Counted from the stretch's first letter, positions 1 through 8,366 are shown. The stretch is DNA of 32,416 nucleotides from UMGS1387 sp045539625 (GCA_045539625.1 JAZQFS010000020.1:1-32416); one strand, 5' to 3'. Made by a program: numbers and translations. Notes: generated from the sequence alone by a model not told the origin.

Positions 1-534
1 AGTATTGCGGCATTTCTTATGGACGCCTTTTCAAAGAGTCTCAATTGCCGTGACAATCTTACGGGCGGCGTGTGGAGAGCAGGTACGGGAAGTGCCATGG
101 AATATATCTACAAGGGCGAGGGCTGCGGTGCAACGGCGGACGGAAGGGGAAAAGGAAAGCCTTATTCGTCAAGCTTTTCGCCGTCCCTTGATGCAAGACC
201 TGACGGACTTCTGTCGGTAATTCAGTCCTTTACAAAGTACGATATGACAAACATTACAAACGGCGGTCCTCTTACAATCGAGCTTCACGATACGGTGCTT
301 CGCAATGAGCTTGGCATTAAGAAAACGGCAATGCTTGTTAAGAGCTTTATAAATCTTGGCGGACACCAGCTTCAGATAAATGCACTTGATAAAGAAAAGT
401 TGCGTGATGCACAGGCTCACCCCGAAAACTATCCCGGTCTTGTGGTGCGTGTGTGGGGTTGGAGCGGATATTTTACAGAGCTTGATAAGGTATTTCAGGA
501 TCATATCATGGCAAGACTTGATTATATGTCGTAG
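1..534 (+). CDS. Glycyl radical enzyme, C-terminal part (5' truncated)
   Basis: The frame is open from base 1 and ends at TAG 532-534, so only about 177 C-terminal residues are present. It carries the C-terminal glycyl radical domain of the pyruvate formate-lyase superfamily: a conserved lead-in (INALDKEKLRDAQAHPENYP) followed by the radical loop VRVWGWS, whose glycine codon is at 457-459, and the usual tail with FQDHIMAR. An activating radical-SAM enzyme would install the radical on this glycine; none lies in the window. The loop reads R-V-W-G-W-S rather than the more common R-V-x-G-Y/F-S/T, so this may be one of the many uncharacterised GRE subclasses. The substrate cannot be assigned because the active-site Cys/Glu region is missing. 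Family assignment is confident; function is unknown. Confidence 0.9.
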   Translation, partial: SIAAFLMDAFSKSLNCRDNLTGGVWRAGTGSAMEYIYKGEGCGATADGRGKGKPYSSSFSPSLDARPDGLLSVIQSFTKYDMTNITNGGPLTIELHDTVLRNELGIKKTAMLVKSFINLGGHQLQINALDKEKLRDAQAHPENYPGLVVRVWGWSGYFTELDKVFQDHIMARLDYMS

Positions 535-542
535 TAAAAAAT

Positions 543-580
543 GCACCTTTCGGAGTAAATCCCGTCAGGTGCTTTTCTTT
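543..580. terminator. Bidirectional terminator between GRE and araC-type gene
   Basis: Inverted repeat GCACCT (543-548) / AGGTGC (567-572), followed by TTTTCTTT on plus and preceded by a run of A on plus, which gives a U-tract on minus. It fits termination of both convergent genes. Confidence 0.7.
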
Positions 581-582
581 GT

Positions 583-1458
583 TCAGATAACTGTTTTACC
601 TGTTTTTCTGTAGACAAGAGGCGATGTGCCCGATATTTTGCGAAAGCTCTCGGAAAAATAGCAAGGGTTGGAAAAACCGCATTGCAGGGCGATTTCCGAC
701 ACCGAAAGATGTGTGTTCACAAGCAAGCCCTTTGCCTTTGTGATACGCATTTGTATTATGTAATCGTGAAGAGTTGTGCCGAAGGCTTTGCGGAAAAGGT
801 CGCCGATGTAATAGGGGTGGTAACCGAAATGTGAGGCAACCGATTCGTTGTTGATGCTTTGGCAAAATGTGCTGTCAACATAGCTTTTAACCTTAAGTGC
901 AAGGCTGTCGGCGGTCTTTCCCGAAAAGTCGGTGAAAGTGTGGGTGCACAGCTTTACAATTATGCACTTCATAAGAGCCGACGAATAATCGTATTTTCCG
1001 CCGCAGTTGGCTGAAAACTGACGGCACATATCGGCTACAAGCTCTGAAAGCTCAAAACAGCCGTCGGCAACAAAAACGTCGCCTATTGCACTTGGCGTAT
1101 AGACGGAATACATTTCGTCTCTGCAAAAGTCTTCCGATTTGTCGGGGTGCCTGCTTTTTTTGCCGTAAAACTCATCGTCAAAGTCAAAGCTGATAATGGC
1201 AAATGAGCCGTCGTGGGTGTTGACGTCAATTCTGTAGCCTGTATTCGGGCTTATTATAAGACAGCTTCCTTGCTGCATGGTATATGAGCCCTTGCCCTCA
1301 AGAAAAGCTGTGATATTTCCCTGTGTTACATAGAACATTCTGTGGTCGTAGGCATACAGGGGATAAGGGTAGTTTCGGATTGCACCCTGCCTTGAGCAAA
1401 TGTAGGCAAAGCGAACGTGAGGTTTCAGATTTCTAAAATCAATATCCTTGTATAACAT
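583..1458 (-). CDS. AraC family transcriptional regulator
   Basis: 291 aa. The N-terminal half looks like a cupin-type effector-binding domain (about residues 10-110). The last roughly 100 residues are the double helix-turn-helix AraC/XylS domain: first HTH around NNESVASHFGYHPYYIGDLFRKAFG, second around SVSEIALQCGFSNPCYFSESFRK, with the family-typical GF-x-x-x-x-YF-x-x-x-FRK signature. It probably senses a sugar or related ligand and regulates a neighbour. It is divergent from the Gfo/Idh oxidoreductase gene and convergent with the glycyl radical enzyme gene, sharing a symmetric promoter with the former, so the oxidoreductase is the obvious target. The ligand is not predictable. Confidence 0.92.
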   Translation of the reverse strand: MLYKDIDFRNLKPHVRFAYICSRQGAIRNYPYPLYAYDHRMFYVTQGNITAFLEGKGSYTMQQGSCLIISPNTGYRIDVNTHDGSFAIISFDFDDEFYGKKSRHPDKSEDFCRDEMYSVYTPSAIGDVFVADGCFELSELVADMCRQFSANCGGKYDYSSALMKCIIVKLCTHTFTDFSGKTADSLALKVKSYVDSTFCQSINNESVASHFGYHPYYIGDLFRKAFGTTLHDYIIQMRITKAKGLLVNTHLSVSEIALQCGFSNPCYFSESFRKISGTSPLVYRKTGKTVI

Positions 1459-1512
1459 AGAAAATACCTTCTTTAATCTTTGCTTTGTTATGTTTTCTCT
1501 TTGCTTTTTTTA

Positions 1513-1544
1513 TTGATTATACCACACTTTTTCTGTATAATCAA
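1513..1544. promoter_or_regulatory. Symmetric divergent promoter (araC-type gene / Gfo-Idh gene)
   Basis: Perfect 10-bp inverted arms TTGATTATAC (1513-1522) and GTATAATCAA (1535-1544). On plus this reads -35 TTGATT (1513-1518), 17-nt spacer, -10 TATAAT (1536-1541). On minus it reads the same -35 TTGATT (1544-1539), 17-nt spacer, -10 TATAAT (1521-1516). The -35 of each strand overlaps the -10 of the other. Predicted starts are about 1548 (plus) and 1509 (minus). Confidence 0.75.
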
Positions 1545-1569
1545 GAAAAAGATGAAAGGAAGTCTGATT

Positions 1570-2781
1570 ATGAACACGAAACATACAAAAGCCACCGTTG
1601 CCGTAATAGGCTGCGGAGCATTCTCGCCCTTTTTCATACCGCTTTTCAAGGCACACCCTTATACCGAAAAGGTGTATGTCTGCGATCTTGTTCCCGAAAA
1701 GGCACAGACCTGCAGTGAAAAATTCGGCGTTGATATAATCGATACCTTTGAAGAAGCTGTTTCAAGAGATGACATAACGGCAGTTGCAATTTTCACCGAG
1801 CGTCACACTCACGGTCCTCTTGTAAAAAAGGCACTGATGGCAGGCAAGGACGTGTATTCGGCGGTTCCCATGGCAAGCGATGTTGACGAGTGCCTTGAAA
1901 TAGTGGATGCCGTGAAAAAAACGGGGCTTATTTACATGATGGGCGAAACATGTGTGTATTACCCATGTGCCATGTTCTGCAAAAGGGAGCACAAAAGGGG
2001 CACCTTCGGCGACTTTGTTTACGGCGAAAGCCAGTATTTCCATGACCTCTCCCATTTTGGAGAAAAATACCGAAATTCTCCTGACGGTGCAGGACTTCCG
2101 CCCTTCTTTTATCCCACACATTCAACGGCAATGATACTTGATGCGGCGGACGATTATGTCACAGAGGTATGCGGCTTCGGATATAAGGACACAAACGGAA
2201 ACGAGTTTTTAAAGAAAGAAAATAACTCTTACGGCAATGAATTTTCAAACGAATTCTGCATGATGCGCCTGTCAAAGGGAGGAATTGCAAGAGTTGCCGA
2301 GTGCCGAAGCATCGGCTATAAAGCACCCAGCTCTTACATATCGGGCTTTTACGGCACAAAGGGAGCATATCAGTTCAGCAATGCCCAGCATCTTGTGACA
2401 ACACTTACCGAAAAGGGCGTTGATCTGCGTGACGTGTCTGACGAGGTTAACAGCAAGGCAACAACGGCTCTGAAATATGAGCTTGGCAACAGCGAGGATT
2501 TTAAAAGACAGACGGCAAACCACGTCAATCAATGGCGCTCGCCGTCGCCTCAGCAGGAGGAAAACTATAAGAGCATTCCGGGGGAATTTGACGGTCTTGC
2601 AAACGGTCATATGGCATCTCATCAGCTTCTTATCAACGACTTTATGACGGCGGTGTATGAAAGAGAACAGCCATACGTTGATGCGGTGAGAAGTGCGAGA
2701 TACACGGTTCCGGGTCTTATTGCCCATAAGTCTGCCATGATGGGAAGCGTTAATCTTAAGGTGCCTTATATCGGTTGGTAA
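1570..2781 (+). CDS. Gfo/Idh/MocA family oxidoreductase
   Basis: 403 aa from ATG 1570, chosen because AAAGGAAG lies just upstream; the frame extends further 5' but would run through the promoter. An N-terminal Rossmann fold carries the dinucleotide motif VAVIGCGAFS (residues 10-19) and an acidic residue after the second strand (VCDLVPEK), predicting NAD(P)-dependent oxidation or reduction of a sugar, inositol or related polyol. The usual EKP catalytic motif after the fourth strand is replaced by AVPMA (in YSAVPMASD), an oddity that could mean altered catalysis. The C-terminal alpha/beta domain is complete. It is preceded by a divergent AraC regulator and followed by its own terminator, so it is probably a single-gene unit. 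The substrate is unknown. Confidence 0.88.
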   Translation: MNTKHTKATVAVIGCGAFSPFFIPLFKAHPYTEKVYVCDLVPEKAQTCSEKFGVDIIDTFEEAVSRDDITAVAIFTERHTHGPLVKKALMAGKDVYSAVPMASDVDECLEIVDAVKKTGLIYMMGETCVYYPCAMFCKREHKRGTFGDFVYGESQYFHDLSHFGEKYRNSPDGAGLPPFFYPTHSTAMILDAADDYVTEVCGFGYKDTNGNEFLKKENNSYGNEFSNEFCMMRLSKGGIARVAECRSIGYKAPSSYISGFYGTKGAYQFSNAQHLVTTLTEKGVDLRDVSDEVNSKATTALKYELGNSEDFKRQTANHVNQWRSPSPQQEENYKSIPGEFDGLANGHMASHQLLINDFMTAVYEREQPYVDAVRSARYTVPGLIAHKSAMMGSVNLKVPYIGW

Positions 2782-2817
2782 ATAAGGGGCTTGTACCGAA
2801 ACTGAATATATAAATGT

Positions 2818-2846
2818 AACGCGGCTTTTTGCTGCGTTCTTTTTTT
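2818..2846 (+). terminator. Rho-independent terminator of the Gfo/Idh gene
   Basis: Stem AACGCGGC (2818-2825) / GCTGCGTT (2831-2838) with one G-T pair and a five-T loop, followed by CTTTTTTT. Confidence 0.85.
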
Positions 2847-2853
2847 GCAAAAA

Positions 2854-2890
2854 CAAAAAAACTGCTCTCACCCAAAACAGGTGAAAGCAG
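2854..2890 (-). terminator. Rho-independent terminator of the dehydrogenase / ABC operon
   Basis: Read on minus: CTGCTTTCACC (2890-2880), a loop, then GGTGAGAGCAG ending at 2862, followed by seven T. It lies 22 nt after the dehydrogenase stop codon. Confidence 0.88.
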
Positions 2891-2911
2891 CAGCGGCCAA
2901 AAGAACGTCTC

Positions 2912-3931
2912 CTATTTGCAAAATCTGCAGTTGATAACATCTCCGCCCGAGAAGCAAAGCTCGTTTTTGCCAAGCTCGCCGTTAAAAAACTGTATAATGT
3001 TCTGACAGGTGGTTTCGGCAATGTTGTTAAGAGCTTCCTTGGTGAGAAAGGCCTGATGGCTTGTTACGATTACGTTGGGCATTGAGATAAGCCTTGCAAG
3101 CTTGTCATCGTCCACAATGTGGGAAGAAAAGTCCTGGAAGAAAACGTCTGATTCTTCTTCGTAAACGTCAAGGCAGGCAGCACCCACCTTTCTTGCCTTG
3201 ATGCCCTCAATTAAAGCTTCGGTGTCAATAAGAGCACCTCGTGAGGTGTTGAGAATAACAACGCCCTTTTTCATTTTGTCAAGGGTTTGCTTGTTTATAA
3301 GGTGCTTTGTTTCGTTTGTGAGAGGGCAGTGGAGAGAAATGATGTCGCTGTTTTCAAAGAGCTTGTCAAGCTGTGTGTAGGTTACGCCGTCAATGTCGGC
3401 AGGATATTTGTCATAGCAAAGCACATTCATACCGAAGCCGCGGCAGATGTTGATAAACGCCTGACCGATTCTTCCCGTACCTACAACGCCAACGGTTTTG
3501 CCGTGTAAATCAAAGCCGTCAAAATTGTTGAGGCTGAAGTTAAAGTCACGTGTTCTGATGTATGCCTTGTGAATACGTCTTATTGAGGTGAGAAGCAACG
3601 CTATTGTGTGCTCGGCAACGGCATAGGGGCTGTATGCAGGCACGTGGACAAGGTGAAGCCCCTTTTCCTTTGCGTACTGTACGTCAACATTGTTGTAGCC
3701 TGCACAGCGAAGAGCGATAAGCTTTATACCGTATTCACACAGCTTGTCAATTACTGCCTTGCTTACGTCATCGTTTACAAAAACACATATTCCGTCATAG
3801 CCGACGGCAAGGTTTACCGTGTCCTCGTTAAGTCTTGTTTCAAAGTATTTGAATTTAATGCCGTACTTTTCGCCGTACTCCTCAAAGCCTGGCTTGTCAT
3901 AGGTTTTGGCATCGAAAAAAGCAAATTTCAT
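2912..3931 (-). CDS. D-2-hydroxyacid dehydrogenase (D-lactate dehydrogenase type)
   Basis: 339 aa, full length for the family. The NAD-binding motif is GTGRIG (residues 151-156) with an acidic residue at the end of the next strand (YDKYP). The catalytic triad appears as R231 (NTSRGALID), E260 (VYEEES) and H292 (SHQAFLT), matching the spacing of the family's Arg/Glu/His set. It is expected to reduce pyruvate to D-lactate or act on a similar 2-keto acid in the cytoplasm, recycling NADH in fermentation. The ribosome site AGGAGTGG precedes ATG 3931. It is 52 nt downstream of the ABC transporter pair on the same strand and shares their terminator, so co-transcription is possible. D-LDH is the best call; another 2-keto acid is possible. 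Confidence 0.88.
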   Translation of the reverse strand: MKFAFFDAKTYDKPGFEEYGEKYGIKFKYFETRLNEDTVNLAVGYDGICVFVNDDVSKAVIDKLCEYGIKLIALRCAGYNNVDVQYAKEKGLHLVHVPAYSPYAVAEHTIALLLTSIRRIHKAYIRTRDFNFSLNNFDGFDLHGKTVGVVGTGRIGQAFINICRGFGMNVLCYDKYPADIDGVTYTQLDKLFENSDIISLHCPLTNETKHLINKQTLDKMKKGVVILNTSRGALIDTEALIEGIKARKVGAACLDVYEEESDVFFQDFSSHIVDDDKLARLISMPNVIVTSHQAFLTKEALNNIAETTCQNIIQFFNGELGKNELCFSGGDVINCRFCK

Positions 3932-3983
3932 ATTTCCACTCCTGTTTTTTTGTTATTGTCTGTAAAATACTGTGAATTATTCA

Positions 3984-5783
3984 TTATCTGAACTGGGATG
4001 TATAAATATCGTAATACGCTCCCTTGTTTTTAAGTAACTGATCGTGTGTACCGATTTCCGATATTTTGCCCTGTCCCATAACGATAATCATATCGGCATT
4101 TTTTACCGTTGACAGACGGTGGGCGATTATAAAGCAGGTTTTTCCCTTCATAAGGTCGGTCATGGCATCGCTTATTCTTATTTCGGTACGGGAGTCTACG
4201 TTGCTTGTCGCCTCGTCCAGAATAAGAAGGCTCGAATCGTTGAGCATGGCACGTGCTATTGTGATAAGCTGCTTTTGCCCCTTTGATATACCCTGACCGT
4301 CGTCGGTGAGAACTGTGTTGTAGCCGTCGGGAAGCTTTTCTATAAAGGAATGAATCTTGGCTTTTTTGGCAACGGCTATAACGTCATCAAGTGTGGCATT
4401 TTCTTTGCCGTAGGCGATGTTTTCGTAAACGGTACCCGAGAAAAGCCAGGTGTCCTGAAGCACCATGGTAAAGCTTTTGCGAAGGCTTTTTCTTGTCACG
4501 TCCTGAATGTTGCTGCCGTCAATGTGGATTTCTCCCGTGTCGGGATCATAAAAACGCATAAGAAGGTTTATGACGGTGGTTTTGCCTGCTCCCGTAGGAC
4601 CGACGATGGCAACAACCTGTCCTGCCTTTACGTCAATTGTCAGGTCTTGTATGATTTTCTTTGCCTTGTCATAGGAAAAGTCAACGTTTTTGATTGAAAC
4701 ATCACCACGAGGCGATGTAAGGCAGAGGGCATTAGGTGAGTCTTTTCTTTCAACAGGCTCGTCAAGAAGAGAGAACATTCTGTCAGACGCCGCAAGTGCC
4801 GACTGCAGCTCGCTTATGATGTTTGCCATTTCGTTGATGGGACCTGAAAACTTTCGTGAATACAGGATAAAGGACGAAATGTCGCCAAGGGATATTCTTT
4901 CAAAAAGATATAACAGAGAGCCAAGAACGCTTACAAGTGCAAGGGAAAGATTGTTGACAAAGTTAACACCGGGACCTACCGCACAGGCGTGGTAATCGGC
5001 TTGGTAGTAGGCAGTTACCGCCTTGCTGTTGTAATCGTCAAATTTTTGCAGAACACTTTCTTCGCTGCCGTAAACCTTGACGGTGCGAAGAGCCGACATC
5101 ATTTCCTCGGCATAGCCGTTGAGTCTTCCAAGGGACTCGGAACGCTTTTTGAATAAGGGCTGTACCTTTTTTGTCTTGTACTTTGTAAACAGCACCGTTA
5201 TGGGAACGGTCACGGCAAAAATTACAAGCAGATTTGCATTGATGGTGCACATCATGATAAATGAGCCTGCAACGGTTATAAGACTTGCACCGATTTGCAG
5301 AATATCATGGGAGAGTGATGCGTTTATGGTGTCGATGTCATAGGAAATACGGCTGATGATATCGCCTGTCTGGTTGGTGTCGTAGTAGGAAACGGGAAGG
5401 TGAGCAAGGTGGGTGAAAACGTCCTTTCGCATTGAAAAGGTGACACGCTTTGACACGGTTGTCATTACAATTGTAAGTACGTAGGATAAAACTGCCGATA
5501 ATATGTACACACCAAGCATAAGGGCACAGTACAGGAATACGCTGTTAAAATCAACGCCGCTCTCTTTTGCCACGGCATCTACTGCAAGCCCCGAAAGGAA
5601 AGGACCTAAAAGAGCAAGCAGATTTGAGCCTATCATAAGAATAAACGCCAAAAGCAGCAACAGCTTGTGACAGAATAAATATTTGCACAGCCTTTTTATA
5701 AGATAGCCTGTAGAAAGGTGGCGACGGGAACGGTTCTTTGAAGATGAGGCGTTTCTGCTTGTGTTTAAGGGATTGTTATTCAT
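3984..5783 (-). CDS. ABC exporter half-transporter, subunit 2 (catalytic Glu)
   Basis: About 599 aa from ATG 5783, chosen because GGGAGGTGA lies directly upstream; the frame extends 10 codons further without support. A six-helix type I exporter membrane domain (about residues 40-330) is followed by an ATPase domain: Walker A GPTGAGKTT (395-403), signature ISKGQ (499-503, degenerate from LSGGQ), Walker B LLILDE with catalytic Glu524, and H-loop His555. It overlaps the upstream ABC gene by 8 nt, so the two proteins should be made together and dimerise. The degenerate signature pairs with the degenerate Walker B/H-loop of the partner, as in BmrCD, LmrCD and TM287/288-type heterodimers. It probably exports a hydrophobic compound or peptide; the substrate is unknown. 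Confidence 0.92.
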   Translation of the reverse strand: MNNNPLNTSRNASSSKNRSRRHLSTGYLIKRLCKYLFCHKLLLLLAFILMIGSNLLALLGPFLSGLAVDAVAKESGVDFNSVFLYCALMLGVYILSAVLSYVLTIVMTTVSKRVTFSMRKDVFTHLAHLPVSYYDTNQTGDIISRISYDIDTINASLSHDILQIGASLITVAGSFIMMCTINANLLVIFAVTVPITVLFTKYKTKKVQPLFKKRSESLGRLNGYAEEMMSALRTVKVYGSEESVLQKFDDYNSKAVTAYYQADYHACAVGPGVNFVNNLSLALVSVLGSLLYLFERISLGDISSFILYSRKFSGPINEMANIISELQSALAASDRMFSLLDEPVERKDSPNALCLTSPRGDVSIKNVDFSYDKAKKIIQDLTIDVKAGQVVAIVGPTGAGKTTVINLLMRFYDPDTGEIHIDGSNIQDVTRKSLRKSFTMVLQDTWLFSGTVYENIAYGKENATLDDVIAVAKKAKIHSFIEKLPDGYNTVLTDDGQGISKGQKQLITIARAMLNDSSLLILDEATSNVDSRTEIRISDAMTDLMKGKTCFIIAHRLSTVKNADMIIVMGQGKISEIGTHDQLLKNKGAYYDIYTSQFR

Positions 5784-7521
5784 TGCCGTCACCTCCCATC
5801 TGAGAATGTGCAATAAGACGGTATTCCTCGCAGGAGTCCATAAGAAATTCGTGCTTTCCTTTGCCTATAAGCTTTCCGTCATCAAGAACAAGTATTAGGT
5901 CGCAGTCCTTTACGGTGCTGACACGCTGCGACGCCAGCACAAGAACGCCGTCACGCCTGCAGCCGCTTTTTATTGCGCCTCGCAAAAGCATATCCGTTCT
6001 GTAGTCAAGTGCACTTGAGGAGTCGTCAAGCACCAATATTTTCGGGTTTCTTGCGATGGCACGGGCTATAAGAAGTCTCTGCCTCTGACCGCCCGAAAGA
6101 TTTGTACCCTTGGAGGTAACCTCGTGGTAAAGACCGTCCTCCTTTGAGCTTATAAACTCCTTCGCCTGTGAAATTTCAACGGCTTTTTCAACGCTTTCCA
6201 TATCCGTTTCCTTGCCGAAGCGAATGTTGTCAAGGATTGTGCCTTCTTCAATAAAATCGTTTTGCATTGCCACGCCGAACATTTCACGAAGCTCTTTTCT
6301 GCCGTAGCTTTTTATGCTTTTGCCGTCAATGAAAATTTCGCCCTCACCCGGCTCGTAAAACCTGTAAAGCAGACTGAGAAGGGTGCTTTTTCCGCTTCCC
6401 GTTGCACCTATAATGCCAAGAGACTGCCCTTTGCCGATGGAAAAATCTATGTTTTCAAGTACATTTTTACCTTCATTGTATGCAAAGCTTACGTTGTCAA
6501 AGGCGATAAATGCACCGTCTTTGCTTTTTTCTGCCCTTTCGTCAAGCTCTTTTTGCTGTTTATACAGTTCATCAATACCGTCCTCTGTATCAACAACATA
6601 CGCAATTCTGTCCGCCGAAGCTATGCCCTTTGAGGTCATGATGAAAACTCTTGTAATGGCAAGCATTGCGTTGGAAATCATAATAAAATAGTTCATAAAG
6701 GCTATGATTTTACCCGGTGAGCTGAGACCTGAGTCAACACGGAAAGCACCTAAAAGTATTACTCCGCACAGACCTGCGTTGAGAAAAAAGCTGATAACGG
6801 GGTTGGAAATGCCCATAACAAGGCTTGCCTTCATATCACGTCGGCTGAGAAGGCTGTTTACGCCGTCAAACCTTTCAATTTCGTAGTCGGTTTTGGATAA
6901 CGCCTTGATAACACGTATGCCGAGGGCATTTTCTCTGACTACCCTTACCATATCGTCCACCGAATCCTGAAGCTTTTTGTACAGGTGTATGCCTTTTTTT
7001 GATACGGTATAAACAACAGTGAAAATAAAGGGCAGGGTGCATAACAGCACCAATGTCAATGCCCTGTCAAGCACAAGAGTTACTCCTATTCCGCCGATAA
7101 GAAGAATGGGAGCACGCACGCCGATTCTTTGTATTCTGCCGATAAAATTGTGCAGGTTGTAGGTGTCGCTGGTAAGACGTGCTTCAAGGGAGGCTATTGT
7201 TATTTCGTCGCTTTTTCTGCAGGAAAGCCGTAGAATTTTATCAAACAAATCGTGACGGATTTTCTCGCAGGAATCCTTTGCCACTTTTGCCGCCATTCGG
7301 TTTGCTTTTACGTTGAACAAAAAGGCGCAAACGGCACAAAGTATCATAACAACAGCACATACCGTCATTCCCGCATAATCTCTTTGCGGTACTTCTACGT
7401 CAATAAGACGGGCGAGCACCGACGGCAGAACAAGGTCGGCGATTGTTCCGATAAACTTTATAATAAGTCCTATGATTACTGCAAAGCCGTAGGGCTTTAT
7501 GTAACGGTATATGAATTTCAA
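5776..7521 (-). CDS. ABC exporter half-transporter, subunit 1 (degenerate ATP site)
   Basis: About 581 aa if started at TTG 7521, preceded by GAGGTGA at a 5-nt spacing and giving the family-like N-terminus (M)KFIYRYIKPYG. An in-frame ATG at 7542 has no good ribosome site and adds seven residues. A six-helix membrane domain is followed by Walker A GATGSGKST (372-380), an intact LSGGQ signature (475-479), and Walker B LVLDD with Asp500 in place of the catalytic Glu. The H-loop histidine is Gln532 (ASQRVST). These substitutions mark the non-hydrolysing site of a heterodimeric exporter. It is translationally coupled to the following ABC gene by an 8-nt overlap. Confidence 0.9.
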   Translation of the reverse strand: MKFIYRYIKPYGFAVIIGLIIKFIGTIADLVLPSVLARLIDVEVPQRDYAGMTVCAVVMILCAVCAFLFNVKANRMAAKVAKDSCEKIRHDLFDKILRLSCRKSDEITIASLEARLTSDTYNLHNFIGRIQRIGVRAPILLIGGIGVTLVLDRALTLVLLCTLPFIFTVVYTVSKKGIHLYKKLQDSVDDMVRVVRENALGIRVIKALSKTDYEIERFDGVNSLLSRRDMKASLVMGISNPVISFFLNAGLCGVILLGAFRVDSGLSSPGKIIAFMNYFIMISNAMLAITRVFIMTSKGIASADRIAYVVDTEDGIDELYKQQKELDERAEKSKDGAFIAFDNVSFAYNEGKNVLENIDFSIGKGQSLGIIGATGSGKSTLLSLLYRFYEPGEGEIFIDGKSIKSYGRKELREMFGVAMQNDFIEEGTILDNIRFGKETDMESVEKAVEISQAKEFISSKEDGLYHEVTSKGTNLSGGQRQRLLIARAIARNPKILVLDDSSSALDYRTDMLLRGAIKSGCRRDGVLVLASQRVSTVKDCDLILVLDDGKLIGKGKHEFLMDSCEEYRLIAHSQMGGDGNE

Positions 7522-7573
7522 GCACGTCACCTCTATGCACATAAAATCTCTTTTACAATTTTATTCCAAATTT

Positions 7574-7600
7574 TGCTATATTTCAATAGCAGTAATTATA
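7574..7600 (-). promoter_or_regulatory. Candidate promoter and operator of the ABC operon
   Basis: On minus, TATAAT lies at 7600-7595, with only a T-rich -35 region 17 nt upstream. Just downstream is the inverted repeat TGCTAT (7574-7579) / ATAGCA (7586-7591), placed where a repressor would block the start site. The promoter call is modest and the operator speculative. Confidence 0.4.
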
Positions 7601-7626
7601 CTTTATGTTAATTTAATAAAAAAACG

Positions 7627-7655
7627 TTGACTGACAGGCAAAAATATGGTATGCT
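7627..7655 (+). promoter_or_regulatory. Promoter of the 7678-9227 gene pair
   Basis: TTGACT (7627-7632), 17-nt spacer, TATGCT (7650-7655), with an extended -10 TG at 7647-7648. The predicted start is about 7662, just upstream of the AAAGGAGG ribosome site. Confidence 0.7.
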
Positions 7656-7677
7656 GTCTTTTAAAAGGAGGATGGAA

Positions 7678-8352
7678 ATGTTAAAACGCATCCTTGGGGA
7701 GGATAACGGGCTGAGTCTTTTGCTGAACGTGACGCCTGTGTATCTGTGCCCGTCAAAAAAGACTAAGGTTGAAATAACAGCCTGTAATACAACGGAATAC
7801 GATATGCACCTGTTTTTGTCCTTCGGAACGGTTTCGGGCGTGACTCTTAAAAACAGTGAGCCTGATTTTTTTGTTCCTGCTGAGGGAAAGAGCGTGTTTA
7901 CTCTTGAAATGAGCGTGTCGGAAAATGAAAAAATGTACATCGGCTCGTCGGTGCTGGATTTTACGGTGTGCGACAGGGTGCTTGAATGGAAGCAAGAGTA
8001 TGAAATGAGCATATTCTCCGAAAATGTGTTTAAGTGCTGTGACGGAAAAAATGACTTTTCGCCCGATGAACAAATGCTGCTTTCACGTCATGGCGTGATA
8101 TACCTGTCAAAAGACGAAAACGCCTGCATAGAGGCAGCCTGTACCGAAAAAAATACCGTCTTGCTTGAAGGAAAAGGCTCGGCGGAGGTCTACCTTAACG
8201 GAAATGTGTGCAAAAACGGTACTTTAAATCTTGAATCGGGGCTTAATAAAATTTGTATAAGCAGTAAAAGCGACGGTGCATTTTGGTTTGTACAAAGTGA
8301 AAATGAAAAGGTGATAAGCCTTAATACAATAAATCCGAGATTTTTCTTGTGA
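7678..8352 (+). CDS. Hypothetical protein, beta-rich
   Basis: 224 aa from ATG 7678, chosen for the AAAAGGAGG ribosome site ending 7 nt upstream. I do not recognise a family. The protein has no signal peptide or membrane segment. The N-terminal half (NVTPVYLCPSKKTKVEITAC, then SVFTLEMSVSENEKMYIGS) reads like immunoglobulin-like beta strands. The C-terminal part has short beta-repeat-like stretches (KNTVLLEGKGSAEVYLNGN). Its stop overlaps the frame of the next gene, whose ATG is 14 nt downstream, and both share one promoter, so the two are probably an operon. An accessory or binding role for the secreted neighbour is possible but unproven. Confidence 0.7.
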   Translation: MLKRILGEDNGLSLLLNVTPVYLCPSKKTKVEITACNTTEYDMHLFLSFGTVSGVTLKNSEPDFFVPAEGKSVFTLEMSVSENEKMYIGSSVLDFTVCDRVLEWKQEYEMSIFSENVFKCCDGKNDFSPDEQMLLSRHGVIYLSKDENACIEAACTEKNTVLLEGKGSAEVYLNGNVCKNGTLNLESGLNKICISSKSDGAFWFVQSENEKVISLNTINPRFFL

Positions 8353-8366
8353 GAAAGGAAATAACC

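Noticed and set aside
169..546. 125-codon minus-strand ORF under the glycyl radical enzyme
   Set aside because: Antisense shadow; no promoter or ribosome site.
2272..3021. Long minus-strand ORF opposite the Gfo/Idh gene
   Set aside because: It lies antisense to a clear gene, overlaps the dehydrogenase and crosses two terminators; composition is unlike a real protein.
7627..7677. Upstream extension of the 7678 gene to TTG 7627
   Set aside because: That position is the -35 element of a good promoter, and ATG 7678 has an excellent ribosome site.
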